Below are positions 11,575 through 22,308 of a stretch of 64,000 nt of DNA, in pieces (position 1 is the stretch's first letter; every line of letters begins with the position of its first letter). The translations under genes and the position numbers were made by a program. Location: assembly GCA_949752795.1 (NCBI GenBank), contig OX457062.1, forward strand, positions 91,625,777 through 91,689,776, written 5' to 3'. Under the pieces are notes generated by a model. That model did not search any database and was not told the origin of the DNA. It was given only the letters and a program-made list of their open reading frames with translations. The stretch comes from Hyperoodon ampullatus (lineage: Eukaryota; Chordata; Mammalia; Artiodactyla; Ziphiidae).

Positions 11575-11745
11575 CAATCTGTACATAACACCTCCTTTCA
11601 CTTTCTTCAACTGTAAAATAGGGATAATAATTGCACCCATCTTACAGGAGTGCTGTGAAGATTCAATGAGCTAATACAGGTTAAGCAAATAGAATGGTGC
11701 CTGACATGTACAGTAGTAAGTGATTAGTATTTGCTAATATGATGT
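11575..11745 (+). mobile_element. MIR SINE
   Basis: CTTTCTTCAACTGTAAAATAGGGATAATAATTGCACC, then GATTCAATGAGCTAATACAGG: MIR 3' half. Confidence 0.65.
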
Positions 11746-12319
11746 GGAAGACAAAGTTCCTCCCCTCAAGGCCATCATCATGTAACTGTATTCATCCAGT
11801 CCAGCAAGACACTGCAATAACAGATATATATACAAGCGACAGAAAGAGTTCTAAAGGGGAGTGATTTTTTTAAAAAATTTTATTTAAGTATAGTTGATTT
11901 ACAATGTTGTGTTAGTTTCAGGTGTACAGCAAAGTGATTCAGTTATATCTACATATCTATTTTTTTTCAGATTCTTTTCCCTTATAGGTTATTACAAAAT
12001 ACTGAGTATAGTTCCCGGTGCTATATAATAGGTCCTTGTTGATTATCTATTTTATATATAGTAGTGTATATATGTTAACCCCAAACTTCTAATTTATCTC
12101 TCCCCCGCTTTCCCCTTTGGTTTTCTATGTCTGTGGTCTATTTCTGTCTTGCACATAAGTTCATTTGTATCTTTTTTTTTAAGATTCCACATATAATTGA
12201 TATCATATGATATTTGTCTTTCTCTATCTGGCTTATTCACTTAGTGTGATAATCTTTAGGTTCATCCATTTTGCTGCAAATGGAATTATTTCATCCTTCT
12301 TTATGGTTGAGTAGTATTC

Positions 12320-12321
<2 letters not shown>

Positions 12322-12359
<38 letters not shown>

Positions 12360-12369
12360 ATGCGTGTGT
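12322..12369 (+). repeat. (TG)n microsatellite
   Basis: About 24 TG units, slightly interrupted at the right end, within L1 3' UTR sequence. Confidence 0.95.
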
Positions 12370-12449
12370 ATCACATCTTTTTCTTTTTTTATTTTAAAGA
12401 AGGGAAGGAAACTACAGCTTTATTAAGATATAATTCACATACCCTTTTT

Positions 12450-12563
12450 CTTTTTGGCTGTGCCGCGGGGCATGCGAGATCTTAATTCCCTGACCAGGGA
12501 TTGAACCCCTGCCCCCTACAGTGGAAGTGAGGAGTTTTAACCACTGGACTGCTAGGGAAGTCC
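12450..12563 (-). mobile_element. Short tRNA-derived SINE
   Basis: TTTTGGCTGTGCCGCGGGGC..CAGGGATTGAACCCCTGCC..GGGAAGTCCC, inside L1 near CACATCTT repeats. Confidence 0.75.
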
Positions 12564-13015
12564 CCCACATCTTCTTTATCTAGTCATCTGTCGATGGACA
12601 TTTAGGTTCCTTCCATGTCTTGGCTATTGTAGATAGTGCTGCAATGAATATTGGAGTGCATGTATCTTTTCGAATTATGGTTTTCTCTGGATATATGCCC
12701 AGGAGTGGCATTGCAGGATCATATGGTACCTCTATTTTTAGTTTTTTAAGGAATCTTCATACTGTTCTCCATAGGGCTGTACCAATTTACATTCCCACCA
12801 ACAGTGTAGGAGGGTTCCCCTTTCTCCACACCCCCTCCAGCATTTATTATTTGTAGACTTTTTGATGATGGCCATTCTGACTGATGAGGTGATAACCTCA
12901 TTCAAGTTTTGATTTGCATTTCTCTAATAATTAGCAACGTTGAACATCTTTTCATGCGCCTTTTGACCATCTGAATGTCTTCTTTGGAGAAATGTCTATT
13001 TAAATCTTCTGCCCA

Positions 13016-13221
13016 GGGCTTCCCCGGTGGCGCAGTGGTTGAGAGTCCGCCTGCCGATGCAGGGGACACGGGTTCGTGCCCCAGTCCGGGAAGATCCCAC
13101 ATGCCGCGGAGTGGCTGGGCCCGTGAGCCATGGCCGCTGAGCCTGCACGTCCAGAGCCTGTGCTCTGCAACGAGAGAGGCCACAACAGTGAGAGGCCCGC
13201 ATACCAGAAAAAAAAAAAAAA
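13016..13221 (+). mobile_element. CHR-2-type short SINE with 14-base TSD
   Basis: GGGCTTCCCCGGTGGCGCAG to ..GAGAGGCCCGCATACCAG plus A-tail. AAATCTTCTGCCCA occurs at 13002-13015 and 13222-13235. Confidence 0.93.
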
Positions 13222-13301
13222 AAATCTTCTGCCCATTTTTGAATTGTGTCGTTCGGTTGTTTTTTTTTTTTTTGATATTGAACTGCATGAGCTGTTTGTA
13301 T

Positions 13302-13507
13302 TTTTTTTTTTTTTTTTTGGTATGCGGGCCTCTCACTGCCGTGGCCTCTCCCGTTGCGGAGCACAGGCTCCGGATGCACAGGCTCAGCAGCCATGGCTCA
13401 CGGGCCCAGGCGCTCCACAGCATGTGGGATCTTCCCGGACCAGGGCACGAACCCATGTTCCCTGCATCGGCAGGCGGACTCTCAACCACTGTGCCACCAG
13501 GGAAGCC
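13302..13507 (-). mobile_element. CHR-2-type short SINE with 10-base TSD
   Basis: Reverse copy: T-tail, GGTATGCGGGCCTCTCACTG to ..GCCACCAGGGAAGCC. CTGTTTGTAT is at 13292-13301 and 13508-13517. It lies in inverted orientation to the preceding SINE, 80 bases away. Confidence 0.93.
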
Positions 13508-13582
13508 CTGTTTGTATATTTTTAAAAATATGTATTTATTTGTTTATTTTGGCTGTTAGTTGCAGCATGCAGGATCTTTTTT

Positions 13583-13905
13583 TAAAGAACTAATTTATTT
13601 ATTTTTGGCTATGTTGGGTCTTCGTTGCTGCGCGCAGTCTTTCTTCAGTTGCATCGAGCAGGGGCTACTCTTCGTTGTGGTGCGCAGGCTTCTCATTGAG
13701 GTGGCTTCTCTTGTTGCGGAGCACGGGCTCTAGGCACGCGGGCTTCAGTAGTTGTGGCACGCGGACTCTAGAGCGCAGGCCCAGTAGTTGTGGCGCACGG
13801 GCCTAGTTGCTCTGCAGCATGTGGGATCTTCCTGGACCAGGGCTCTAAACCATGTCTCCTGCATTGGCAGGTAGATTCTTAACCACTGTGCCACCAGGGA
13901 AGCCC
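13583..13905 (-). mobile_element. CHR-type SINE (long form)
   Basis: TATTTTTGGCTATGTTGGGTC to ..GCCACCAGGGAAGCCC, inside the same L1. Sequence just left (13518-13582) includes another partial SINE-like stretch (TTTTGGCTGTTAGTTGCAGC). Confidence 0.88.
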
Positions 13906-14041
13906 TGCTCATATATTTTTGAGATTAATTAAAGGAGAGTGATTCTTATGGATGCCTGTCTATTGTTCAACCTCATACCAGCCACTGACAGCCAAGCTCT
14001 CTTTATATCTCCCCAAATTCCTCAGCAATAAAATGACTATA

Positions 14042-14257
14042 GGGCTTCCCTGGTGGCGCAGTGGTTGAGAGTCCGCCTGCCGATGCAGGGGACACGGGTT
14101 CGTGCCCCGGTCTGGGAAAATCCCACATGCCGCGGAGCGGCTGGGCCCGTGAGCCATGGCCGTTGGGCCTGCGCGTCCGGAGCCTGTGTTCCGCAACAGG
14201 AGAGGCCACAACAGTGAGAGGCCCACATACCGCAAAAAAAAAAAAAAAAAAAAAAAA
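14042..14257 (+). mobile_element. CHR-2-type short SINE
   Basis: GGGCTTCCCTGGTGGCGCAG through ..GTGAGAGGCCCACATACCGC and a 23-base A-tail. GACTATA repeats flank it. Confidence 0.92.
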
Positions 14258-14884
14258 GACTATAACTCTTTCCAAGCTTCCATGACCCTATAGGACTTGC
14301 CACAAATGTTCCGGAGTCAGAGCCCCCCATACAGTTTTGGAGTTGATCTTTATCCCCCTCCAGCTCAGCAGATCTGCAGATATTAAGTCCCGGGACAAAT
14401 GAGATTATGTTCCCTTTAGAGAGAAAAAAAAAGACAATCTTCACCTCTCCCTAGACACAGATATTCATTTGCCCGATCACCTGCAAAGCAGATGAGCCTC
14501 TGAGATGACCTTTTTCTTGTTCACTTAGGGGTGAAAAATTACCAGCAAAAGACCAATTAGTATCTTCTACGAGTAAGTCCCAAGCCTTCTGGAGCCAATT
14601 CTTTTACTCCATCCTCTGCACATAAGCAGCATCTACTTTGGGATCTGGTCCTAATTGAGTCCAACCTGTGCTGTTGTCATGTGTTAATTGTAGCCCCAAG
14701 AGAGAAGAGGGAGGGAGGGAGGGTGGAAGGGAAGGGGTTCTCTCCTTCCTTTGTCTCCAGCCTAGAAGAAGGCAGTCAAGAAACAGGGTGGTTGGCCAGA
14801 GGGGCAGAGGTCAGAGATGGAGGAACTACCTAGACGCCTGAGAGGCTGATTTACATGTGATGAAAAAGAATAAAAACGATTCTT
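14258..14884. other. Unique intergenic sequence
   Basis: Nothing recognised except a small GGGA-rich patch near 14709-14736. No gene. Confidence 0.3.
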
Positions 14885-14909
14885 TTTTGAGCACCTATTA
14901 TGCACCAGG

Positions 14910-14946
<37 letters not shown>

Positions 14947-15140
14947 TGGCTTGCGGGATCTTAGTTCCCTGACCAGGGATCGAACCTGGGCCCCAGCAGT
15001 GAAAGCGCTGAATCCTAACCACTGGACCATCAGGGAATTTCCACAAAGCCCTATTCTAAATGCTGTATATGGATTAACAGATTAACAGATTACCACAACA
15101 AGTCTCCAAGTTAGGTATTGTTATTAGTTCTCGTTTAAAA
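14885..15140 (-). mobile_element. MIR split by a short SINE and (ATT)n
   Basis: GAGCACCTATTATGCACCAGGC on the left and CCCTATTCTAAATGCTGTATATGG on the right are reverse MIR. Between them, (ATT)12 at 14911-14946 and a short tRNA-derived SINE (about 14947-15042, GGATCGAACCTGGGCCC) are inserted. Confidence 0.6.
14911..14946. repeat. (ATT)n microsatellite
   Basis: Twelve perfect ATT units at the tail of a reverse-oriented SINE. Confidence 0.95.
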
Positions 15141-15151
15141 AAATGAGGAGA

Positions 15152-15358
15152 GCTTCCCTGGTGGCGCAGTGGTTGAGAGTCCACCTGCCGATGCAGGGGA
15201 CGTGGGTTCGTGCCCCGGTCTGGGAGGATCCCACATGCCGCAGAGCAGCTGGGCCCGTGAGCCGTGGCCGCTGAGCCTGTGCGTCCGGAGCCTGTGCTCT
15301 GCAATGGGAGAGGCTGCAACAGTGAGAGGCCTGTATACCGCAAAAAAAAAAAACAAAA
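15152..15358 (+). mobile_element. CHR-2-type short SINE
   Basis: AGCTTCCCTGGTGGCGCAGT to ..GTGAGAGGCCTGTATACCGC plus A-tail interrupted by C. Confidence 0.92.
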
Positions 15359-15484
15359 AAAACACTGCTGAGTAGTGCAAGGCTCTTAGCTCTCCAGGAG
15401 GAGGAGTAATGGGAGTAGACCTAGAATTTCTCCTTTCCTGTGAATTCCTAATCGTAAGGAAGCAGCACAGTGTGGTTCATCCAC

Positions 15485-15735
15485 ACTGTAAAGGCATGGA
15501 TGGACTCCGAAGGCAGGTTACGTGATTTTGATCCTGGCTCTGCTATTTATTGCCTCTGTGACCTTGGACAAGTTATATGCCTTCCTCTGCCTCAGTGTCT
15601 TCATCTGTAAGATGGGGAGAATGGTAGGACTCACCCACTTCATGAAAGCCGCTGTAGGAATTAAATGAGTTACATGTAAAGTGCTTAGAACAGTGTCCCG
15701 CACGCATTTAGAGCCATATAAGTGTTAAAAATTAT
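15485..15735 (+). mobile_element. MIR SINE (near full length)
   Basis: CAGCACAGTGTGGTTCATCC, TTGATCCTGGCTCTGC, CTCTGTGACCTTGGACAAGTT, CATCTGTAAGATGGGGAGAA, AAAGTGCTTAGAACAGTG: a well-preserved MIR. Downstream to about 16010 is AT-rich unidentified sequence. Confidence 0.85.
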
Positions 15736-16014
15736 TATATCTATAGTGCACATTTCACAAGTTCTAGATGCTGTGGACATGCAATGACAACCTACAGTTC
15801 TGTATGCAGCCTGACAGCAAGAAGGTAATCAAGAGTTACATTTGTCATGATATCTCTAACTTCCCAGGTTCCCTGGAGTTCACCATTATCTCAATACTTA
15901 TTATTTTATAATTATTAATAATAAATAATTAGTAATAGTATTATTTATTATGTAATACAATGTTTAATAATAATAAAAGTAATTAAAAGTAATAATAGTA
16001 ACAGATTACATAGA

Positions 16015-16170
16015 GAGAGAGCTTTCTGTAAGTTGGGCACCATCCTATATGTGTTCTATATATCATCTCAGTCTTTACATTAATTCTCTGTGACAAGGAC
16101 TATTATTATCTCCATTTTACAGATAAGGTCCCTGAGGTTTAGAGAAGTTAACCAATTTGTTCACTTTTAA
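16015..16170 (-). mobile_element. MIR SINE
   Basis: TTCTGTAAGTTGGGCACC, GACTATTATTATCTCCATTTTACAG, TTTAGAGAAGTTAACCAAT: reverse MIR. Confidence 0.65.
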
Positions 16171-16229
16171 AAAGCACAAAAAAATGTGCTGCCTAGATTT
16201 AATATAATCCTATGTCAATATCTGTGAAT

Positions 16230-16441
16230 GGGCTTCCCTGGTGGCGCAGTGGTTGAGAGTCCGCCTGCCGATGCAGGGGACACGGGTTTGTGCCCCAGTC
16301 CGGGAGGATCCCACATGCCGCGGAACGGCGAGACCCGTGAGCCATGGCCTCTGAGCCTGCACGTCCGGAGCCTGTGCTCTGCAATGGGAGAGGCCACAAC
16401 AGTGAGAGGCCCGCGTACCACAAAAAATAAAAATAAAAAAA
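16230..16441 (+). mobile_element. CHR-2-type short SINE with TSD
   Basis: GGGCTTCCCTGGTGGCGCAG to ..GTGAGAGGCCCGCGTACCAC plus an A-rich tail. ATCTGTGAAT flanks it (16220-16229, 16442-16451). Confidence 0.93.
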
Positions 16442-16487
16442 ATCTGTGAATATTATGGACAAGAAATTCTGGGTATAAGAACTATTC

Positions 16488-16584
16488 TTTTTTTTATTTG
16501 GCCTCACTGCACAGCTTGTAGGATATTAGCTCCCCAAACAGGGATTGAACCCAGGCCTAACCACTGGACTGTCAGGGAATTCCC
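16488..16584 (-). mobile_element. Short tRNA-derived SINE with TSD
   Basis: TTTTATTTGGCCTCACTGCAC..CAGGGATTGAACCCAGGCC..CAGGGAATTCCC. AGAACTATTC is at 16478-16487 and 16585-16594. Confidence 0.85.
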
Positions 16585-16864
16585 AGAACTATTCCTTAAA
16601 AGGAAACCCTTCTAGTGCTTGTTTCCAGGTAATGATCTGTTAGGCTGGGAGGAGACTGCTTGGAGTAAAAGGAAGCAGAGAAACTCAAGACTGAAGATGT
16701 ACATCTTAAACTGTGCAAATGTGAAAGTGGGAAAATGTGCACAGCACTTGGCATTTTATTAAGTGCTTTCTGGTTGCACCAGATCCTTTTTGAAACAAGG
16801 CATTGTGTAGCTAAATAAATAGTGATGTCACCTTCTTTTTCTTGAAGAGTCCCCTACAACAACT

Positions 16865-17010
16865 GTGAGATCCTCATTTTATAAATGGGGAAACTGAGAC
16901 TAGGAGGGCTTAGGTGACTTGCCTAAGTTCGGTGCAGAGCCAGGATTCAAACCTGTGTCTTACAGATTTCCATCTAGCAGCCTTTCCTTACACTGTGCTG
17001 CCTAAGAGTT
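16865..17010 (-). mobile_element. MIR SINE
   Basis: CTCATTTTATAAATGGGGAAACTGAG, AGAGCCAGGATTCAAACCTG, CTTACACTGTGCTGCC: reverse MIR. Confidence 0.75.
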
Positions 17011-17429
17011 CGCAACACTGCTGGTGCAGTCACTCAAGCCACCATATTCATGACACTGTACTAAGTGCCATGGAGGAATCAGAGCATCTGGACTAGCCAT
17101 TCCTTATGCTTCAAATGGAGAGACAAGACACACGGGGAACTGAGTTAATGGTAGAAAAAATGTCCCAAAGCAGTGTAATCGGAAATAAAGGGAAAGCAGT
17201 TCTCAGCTGTCAAGGAGGAAGACAGATTCTGTGCCTATAAAAGAGATTTGTGCACAAAGTACATGGAACATGCTGACCGACTAGAAGAAGCCAAAAGGGA
17301 GAGAGCCTGCTGCCCTGGACAGCCCTCAACCCTGTCATCCAGCACCCAGCTGAACCCTCACGCGCAGAATCCTTTATGGCCACAAAATGGCTCTTCCTTT
17401 TCCTTTAGAGTTGCGAGCGTGTTTCATCG
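17011..17429. other. Unique intergenic sequence
   Basis: No gene or clear repeat; leads into candidate enhancer block A. Confidence 0.3.
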
Positions 17430-18110
17430 TGGTTTTGATTGAGGACTGGAGAATTTATGCCCTGCAGCCCTTCTCCCCAGCATTCTCGTCACTTTAATTG
17501 GTGGAGCTGCCCAATTACCTAAATACTTCTGGCCGAGAAGCAGGATGGGGATGTTGAGGCTGGTGCGCCTCTCCCCTCCTCCTCCTCCCCCAGCTGGGCC
17601 ATCCCCATCTCAATTCCAAAGGCCCAGCAGTTTCCATTGAAGTGTAGCAGCTCCATTTCCCTCCAGTATTAATAATTATGACATTAGAAGGGTGATCTGC
17701 TGCAATTCAGCCTTTCTATTTGCAGGCTGGTGGCTGCATATCAATGGCATGATTAGGCAAATGAAATCAGATTGACACTGTCGTGAAATATTCACATGGC
17801 CAGAATGCATATGCTTCAATCTCATTGTTCCCATTATTAAAGCCATTTTATAATCTCATAACATTTAGACTCACACTTTGCATTTCTAATTAACTTGAGG
17901 AGTGACTTCGCTGGGAATTAATTGCAACTTGTGCATTCTTATACACACAAACTCGCCGAGCAACAAACTCCGGTTGGCAATCATGCAGTTCACCCGCAGG
18001 ATGGACCCTAGGCTGACTTCTGTTCTAAACCCTCCTCTCTGTCAGTTGGGAAAAGTGGCTGGGGACATTGGTTTTCATTAAAATTTGGCTACAAATTGCA
18101 TGCAGGAACA
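17430..18110. promoter_or_regulatory. Candidate conserved enhancer block A
   Basis: A repeat-free block of unique, AT-rich but not low-complexity sequence bordered by repeat debris. It contains several homeodomain/POU-like cores: TTTAATTGG near 17493, CAATTACC near 17512, ATGCATATGC at 17805-17814, CTAATTAA at 17887-17894 and AATTAATTG near 17915. No coding frame is convincing. The texture is that of vertebrate conserved non-coding elements near developmental genes; conservation itself was not tested. Confidence 0.4.
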
Positions 18111-18660
18111 GTCTGAGTGCCAGAGTCCCATTTCCCTTTGGGGGGACTTGTGTCCACCTGAATAGCCTTTCACAAAGAAGAGGTTTGATGTGAGGCAGCG
18201 GTTTTCAGCCTTTTGGATTTCATGGATCAGTAATATCTTTAAAGTAATAATAATAATAATGAAGGATTTGGGATATCTAAATAGCTGTCATATCGAGCTA
18301 TTATATTGTCTTTATTGAAAATTATTTCGGGATGAAGAGTGTGGTGTATCTCTCACACTTTAGTTGGTTAGTTAACATTTGAAAATCTCTAATCAAAAGT
18401 TCATAACCTTGAAGTGGCCGCTATAAGCGCTTTAATGATCTCTATCTCCTATTAACATCAGAGCTTTGTTAATGCGCACAGTTGGTGTCAGAAATGTTTG
18501 GTTTCTTTTACTTGTGAAATGAATCATGTTCAAGACATGTGGATTGGTTAGAAATATTGACGAGGCACTTTTCATGAATGAACTGCGTAGCCCGGTAGCC
18601 TACACCCTTCAGAACAGTGCCTAGGCCCAGAATTTCGCCTGGTCATATTTTAAGAAACTT
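18111..18660. other. Unique sequence with short (AAT)n
   Basis: An (AAT)n run lies near 18245-18262. The segment GCGGTTTTCAGCCTTTTGG near 18198 resembles a DNA-transposon end. Otherwise unidentified. Confidence 0.3.
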
Positions 18661-18699
18661 ATACAGGATCTGGCTGCCTGGCATTGATTAAAAAGTGAT

Positions 18700-19083
18700 C
18701 TGGAAAAAAAAAATGGTTCTGAAGAACCTAGGGGCAGGACAGGAATAAAGACGTAGACGTAGAGAATGGACTTGAGGACACGGGGAGGGGGAAGGGTAAG
18801 CTGGGACGAAGTGAGAGAGTAGCATGGACATATATACACTACACTACCAAATGTAAAATAGCTAGCTAGTGGGAAGCAGCCGCATACAGAGCACCGGGAG
18901 ATCAGCTCTGTGCTTTGTGACCGCCTAGAGGGGTAGGATAGGGAGGGAGGGAGGGAGGGAGACGAAAGAGGGAGGGGATAAGGGGATATATGTATATGTA
19001 TAGTTGATTCACTCTGTTATACAGCAGCAACTAACACAACAATGTAAAGCAATTATACTCCAATAAAGATGTTTAAAAAAAAA
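18700..19083 (+). mobile_element. 5'-truncated L1 3' end
   Basis: L1 3' UTR in sense: GGTTCTGAAGAACCTAGGGG, GTGGGAAGCAGCCGCATAC, (GGGA)n at about 18935-18963, ending TCCAATAAAGATGTTTAAAA. It is cetartiodactyl-type and relatively young. Confidence 0.8.
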
Positions 19084-19124
19084 AGTGGAGTCTACTGTGA
19101 GTGAAACTTGCTTGCAAGATGCTT

Positions 19125-19360
19125 GATGGAGTGATTCTCAGCTGGGGACAATTTTGCACCTCCTGCCCCCAACCAGGGCATTTACAATGTCTGGAGATAT
19201 TTTTGTTTGTCACAATTGTGTGTGTGTTTTGTGGGGAGCCATTGGCATCTTGTGGGTAGAGGCTAGAGATGCTGCTAAATACCCTACAGTGCACAGGACA
19301 GTCCCCTTCCCCAACAAAGAATGACCCACCCCCAAACGTCAGTAGTGCCCAGAAACCCTG
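19125..19360 (+). mobile_element. Non-autonomous DNA transposon fossil (hAT-type)
   Basis: GTGATTCTCAGCTGGGGACA, AATGTCTGGAGATATTTTTG, GAGATGCTGCTAAATACCC and the end GTAGTGCCCAGAAACCCTG match a common mammalian MER-type element. I do not name the exact family. Confidence 0.55.
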
Positions 19361-19542
19361 GAAAAGGATAGAGCTTCAACTTCATTGAGCCCACAGAGCT
19401 GGCTGTAGGACTGTTTTTGTAACTAATTGCTAATGTTTGCATGTGTGGCAGAATTTAGTCTGTGCCTCTCTTTCACTGTAATTTAGGACCTGCTGGTGAA
19501 GTTGGAGGGAAGTTACCAATATCTGTCAAAAAGAACCTAATA

Positions 19543-19862
19543 GGGACTTCCCTGGTGGTGCAGTGGCTGGGAATCCTCCTGCCAGTGCAGGGGACATGGG
19601 TTCAAGCCCTGGTCCAGGAAGATCCCACATGCCGTGGAGCAACTGAGCCCGTGCATCACAACTACTGAGCCTGCGCTCTAGAGCCCGTTAGCCACAACTG
19701 CCAAGCACGTGTACCACAACTACTGAAGCCCGGGCACCTAGAACCCATGCTCCGCAACAAGAGAAGCCACTGCAATAAGAAGTCTGCGCACTGCAATGAA
19801 GAGTAGCTCCTGCTCGCCGCAACTAGAGAAGCCTGCGCACAGCAACGAAGACCCAACACAGT
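19543..19862 (+). mobile_element. CHR-type SINE, tail-to-tail with the next copy
   Basis: GGGACTTCCCTGGTGGTGCA to ..AACGAAGACCCAACACAG. It ends without the usual A-tail and abuts an inverted CHR copy. Confidence 0.85.
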
Positions 19863-20111
19863 GGAGCATGGGCTCTAGGCGCGTGGGCTTCAGTAGTTGC
19901 AGCACACAGGCTCAGTAGTTGCAGTGTGCATGCTCTAGGGCATGTGGGCTTCAGTCGTTGTGGCATGCAGGCTCTAGAGCACAGGCTCAGTAGTTGTGGC
20001 ACATGGGCTTAGTTGCTCCATAGCATGTGGGATCTTCCTGGACCAGGGATTGAACTCGTGTCCCCTGCATTGGCAGGTGTATTCTTAACTACTGCGCCAC
20101 CAGGGAAGACC
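19863..20111 (-). mobile_element. CHR-type SINE, inverted and truncated
   Basis: Starts within the SINE body (GGAGCATGGGCTCTAGGCG) and ends at the head (GCGCCACCAGGGAAGACCC). With the preceding copy it forms a near-palindrome of about 550 bases. Confidence 0.85.
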
Positions 20112-21790
20112 CTTTAATACCAAATACATTTAATAAGAATGATCTTTTAAGTAAAATATGTTCAGCTTTTTAAAAAACTCACTTTTTTCCCTCAATTCAT
20201 TGCATTAGGATTTGCTCCAGTTTCCCCTCATACTGGCAAGAATGTGCCCAATTTAGAAGCAAATGTTGCTCTTTTTCTCTTTAAAGGGTATCTTGGATCC
20301 AAGGACCAGCCTAGAAAAGGGAGCATCTTTCCCAGAGAAGACTGAGAAAATCTTCAGGCAGCCAGGCTATTGGGACATCCTTCCTTCACAGGGCTGAAAA
20401 TCCACAAATGGTACACCCCTCCCCCAAACAAAACAAAACAAAAACCAAGTAGCATGACTCCCATCCTACAGAAGAGAGAACACACTTCAGCGACTTGTCC
20501 AAAGTCATATGGCTAATATGTTTTCCAGTATCTGAGCCCAGATCTCCCTACCTCTAAGATGTCAGAAAGGAAACATCTCTTCCAGGATGTGGCCTAAGGA
20601 CTGTGAGCGTGTTTCCACTCAGCGTCTGATGGATCATAGGATTGAATGTTCTTTGATGGATCATCTGGTCCAGAGATTTCCAATCTTAAACATGATAGAT
20701 CCATGAACCTTTTAATTATATACTTTGATTTTTTCCAAGGAAAAAAATATTTTTAAAAAACCCCAAAACCTGACACTACTAATACCATTTCAGCAAAGAA
20801 AGGATATTTTAATGCTAGGAGAATAGAAAGGAAATAATTAATTCCTTCATTCATTCAACAAATATTTATCAGGTGCCCATTACATACAGGTATTCTGGGT
20901 GTTGGTGAAAAAACAGAGAATGAGAATATCAAAGTCCTTGTCCTCTTGGATCTGACGTTGCAATAACAATCTCTGTTCTTTAAGTGAAATAAATTTAACT
21001 CTATGAAAGATTCTTCCAGTGTTCTTATTGTTCTCTTTTCATCTTAATTAGTAAAATCCTTGTGTGGCAGCACTGGTCCACAGACCAGCATTTGGGAATT
21101 CTGCATCTAATGCATTTGTCTGTTTCCAGGGACAGAGCCCTGAAGTTACCTCAGATGGAAGAAAATCAGATCAAAATTTAGATGCTGTCTGGATTCTCAC
21201 AGGGCTCAAATGGGAAATGGGGCATGGCCTTGTACACCACTGGGTGGCATGAGCCAGGTTTCCGTGAGTGCAACTTCTGACGCTTTGGTTTTATCGGTAA
21301 AGTGGCGATGCCCACCTCACTTTGCCTGCTTTTTCTACACCTTCACGGATAACTCTGGAAACCCTCCAAAGCATTCCAAGCACCTTTCCATCTCCCAGTT
21401 CATTGAAGCTCATTAACAGCCCTGGGAGGCTAAGTTCATTTCCCAAACAGGGAAATTGAGCCCCAGGAAGAGGTCACCTGGCAAGGCAGAGGACCAATCT
21501 CGGCTCTTTAGGACCAGTCCCGGCTCTTCTGCTTTTCGTCCATGGATCTACTCATGCGACAAGTCAGAGTTATCTCTGTTCAGAATAGAAAAGGCCAGAA
21601 GCATCTCCAGGCCTCTGTACCAACAGCCTTGTTTGTTTCTTTCCCTCGATTGTTTGGGTTCTACCTCTTCCAAATCACCCTTCCCACTCTGCCTGAAGCA
21701 GTGACCTAGGAGTTCAGGGTAATGCGTTTGCATGGCTAGTATCTCTTACTTGCTGAGCTATCCAGCAGGCTTGGAAATGGCAATAAAATT
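20112..21790. other. Intergenic sequence with scattered old repeats
   Basis: Includes an (AAAAC)n patch near 20427-20450, reverse-MIR-like fragments near 20455-20570 and 21400-21520, and an old repeat motif near 20845-20960 (TTCATTCAACAAATATTTATC). No gene supported. Confidence 0.35.
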
Positions 21791-21801
21791 ACTCAAATAC
21801 T

Positions 21802-22308
21802 GGGACATCCCTGGTGGCGCAGAGGATAAGACTCCACACTCCCAATGCAGGGCGCCTGGGTTCAATCCCTGGTCAGGGAACTAGATCCCACATGCATGCC
21901 ACAACTAAGAAGCTGGCGAGCCACAACTAAGGAGCCCTCCTGCTGCAACTAAGACTCAGCACAACCAAATAAATTTTTCTGTTTGTTTTTTGTGTTTTTT
22001 TAAAAGATATTTATTTATTTATTTGGCTGCATTGGGTCTTAGTTATGGCATGCGGGCTCTTTCATTGCAGCACGGGCTCTCTAGTTGTGGCACACAGGCT
22101 CAGTAGTTGCAGCGCGTGGGCTCCAGAACATGTGGGCTCTCTAGTTGTGGCACACAGGCTCTAGAGTGCACGGGCTTAGTTACCCCATGGCAAGTGGGAT
22201 CTCAGTTCCCCAACCAGGGATTGAACCCATGTCCCCTGCATTGGAAGGCAGATTCTTCTTCACTGGACCACCAGGGAAGTCCCAATAAATAAATATTAAA
22301 AAAAAAAG
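21802..22308 (+). mobile_element. tRNA-derived SINE carrying a second, inverted SINE in its tail
   Basis: The body 21802-21972 (GGGACATCCCTGGTGGCGCA..CAACCAAATAAA) resumes as AATAAATAAATATTAAAA at about 22285-22308. The duplication ACTCAAAYACT is at 21791-21801 and 22309-22319 and encloses both elements. Confidence 0.75.
21998..22284 (-). mobile_element. CHR-type SINE nested in the preceding SINE's tail
   Basis: TTTATTTGGCTGCATTGGGTC to ..GACCACCAGGGAAGTCCC, opposite in orientation to its host SINE. Confidence 0.85.

Larger units (their letters stand above)
11867..13929 (-). mobile_element. 5'-truncated L1 with TSD, interrupted by four SINEs
   Basis: Antisense L1 from 3' UTR to ORF2. The duplication TAAAGGRGAGTGATT is at 11852-11866 and 13930-13944. 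SINEs sit at about 12450-12563, 13016-13221, 13302-13507 and 13583-13905. The L1 reading resumes after each (e.g. ..CATTTTTGAATTG.., ..GATATTGAACTGCATGAGCT..). A TG microsatellite lies at 12322-12369. No functional ORF2. Confidence 0.8.

Noticed and set aside
12975..13559. Open frames of about 195 codons on both strands, and many similar frames elsewhere with recurring peptides such as [13 protein letters not shown] or [15 protein letters not shown]
   Set aside because: These are translations of the CHR SINE in each frame; they recur wherever the SINE does and have no gene structure.
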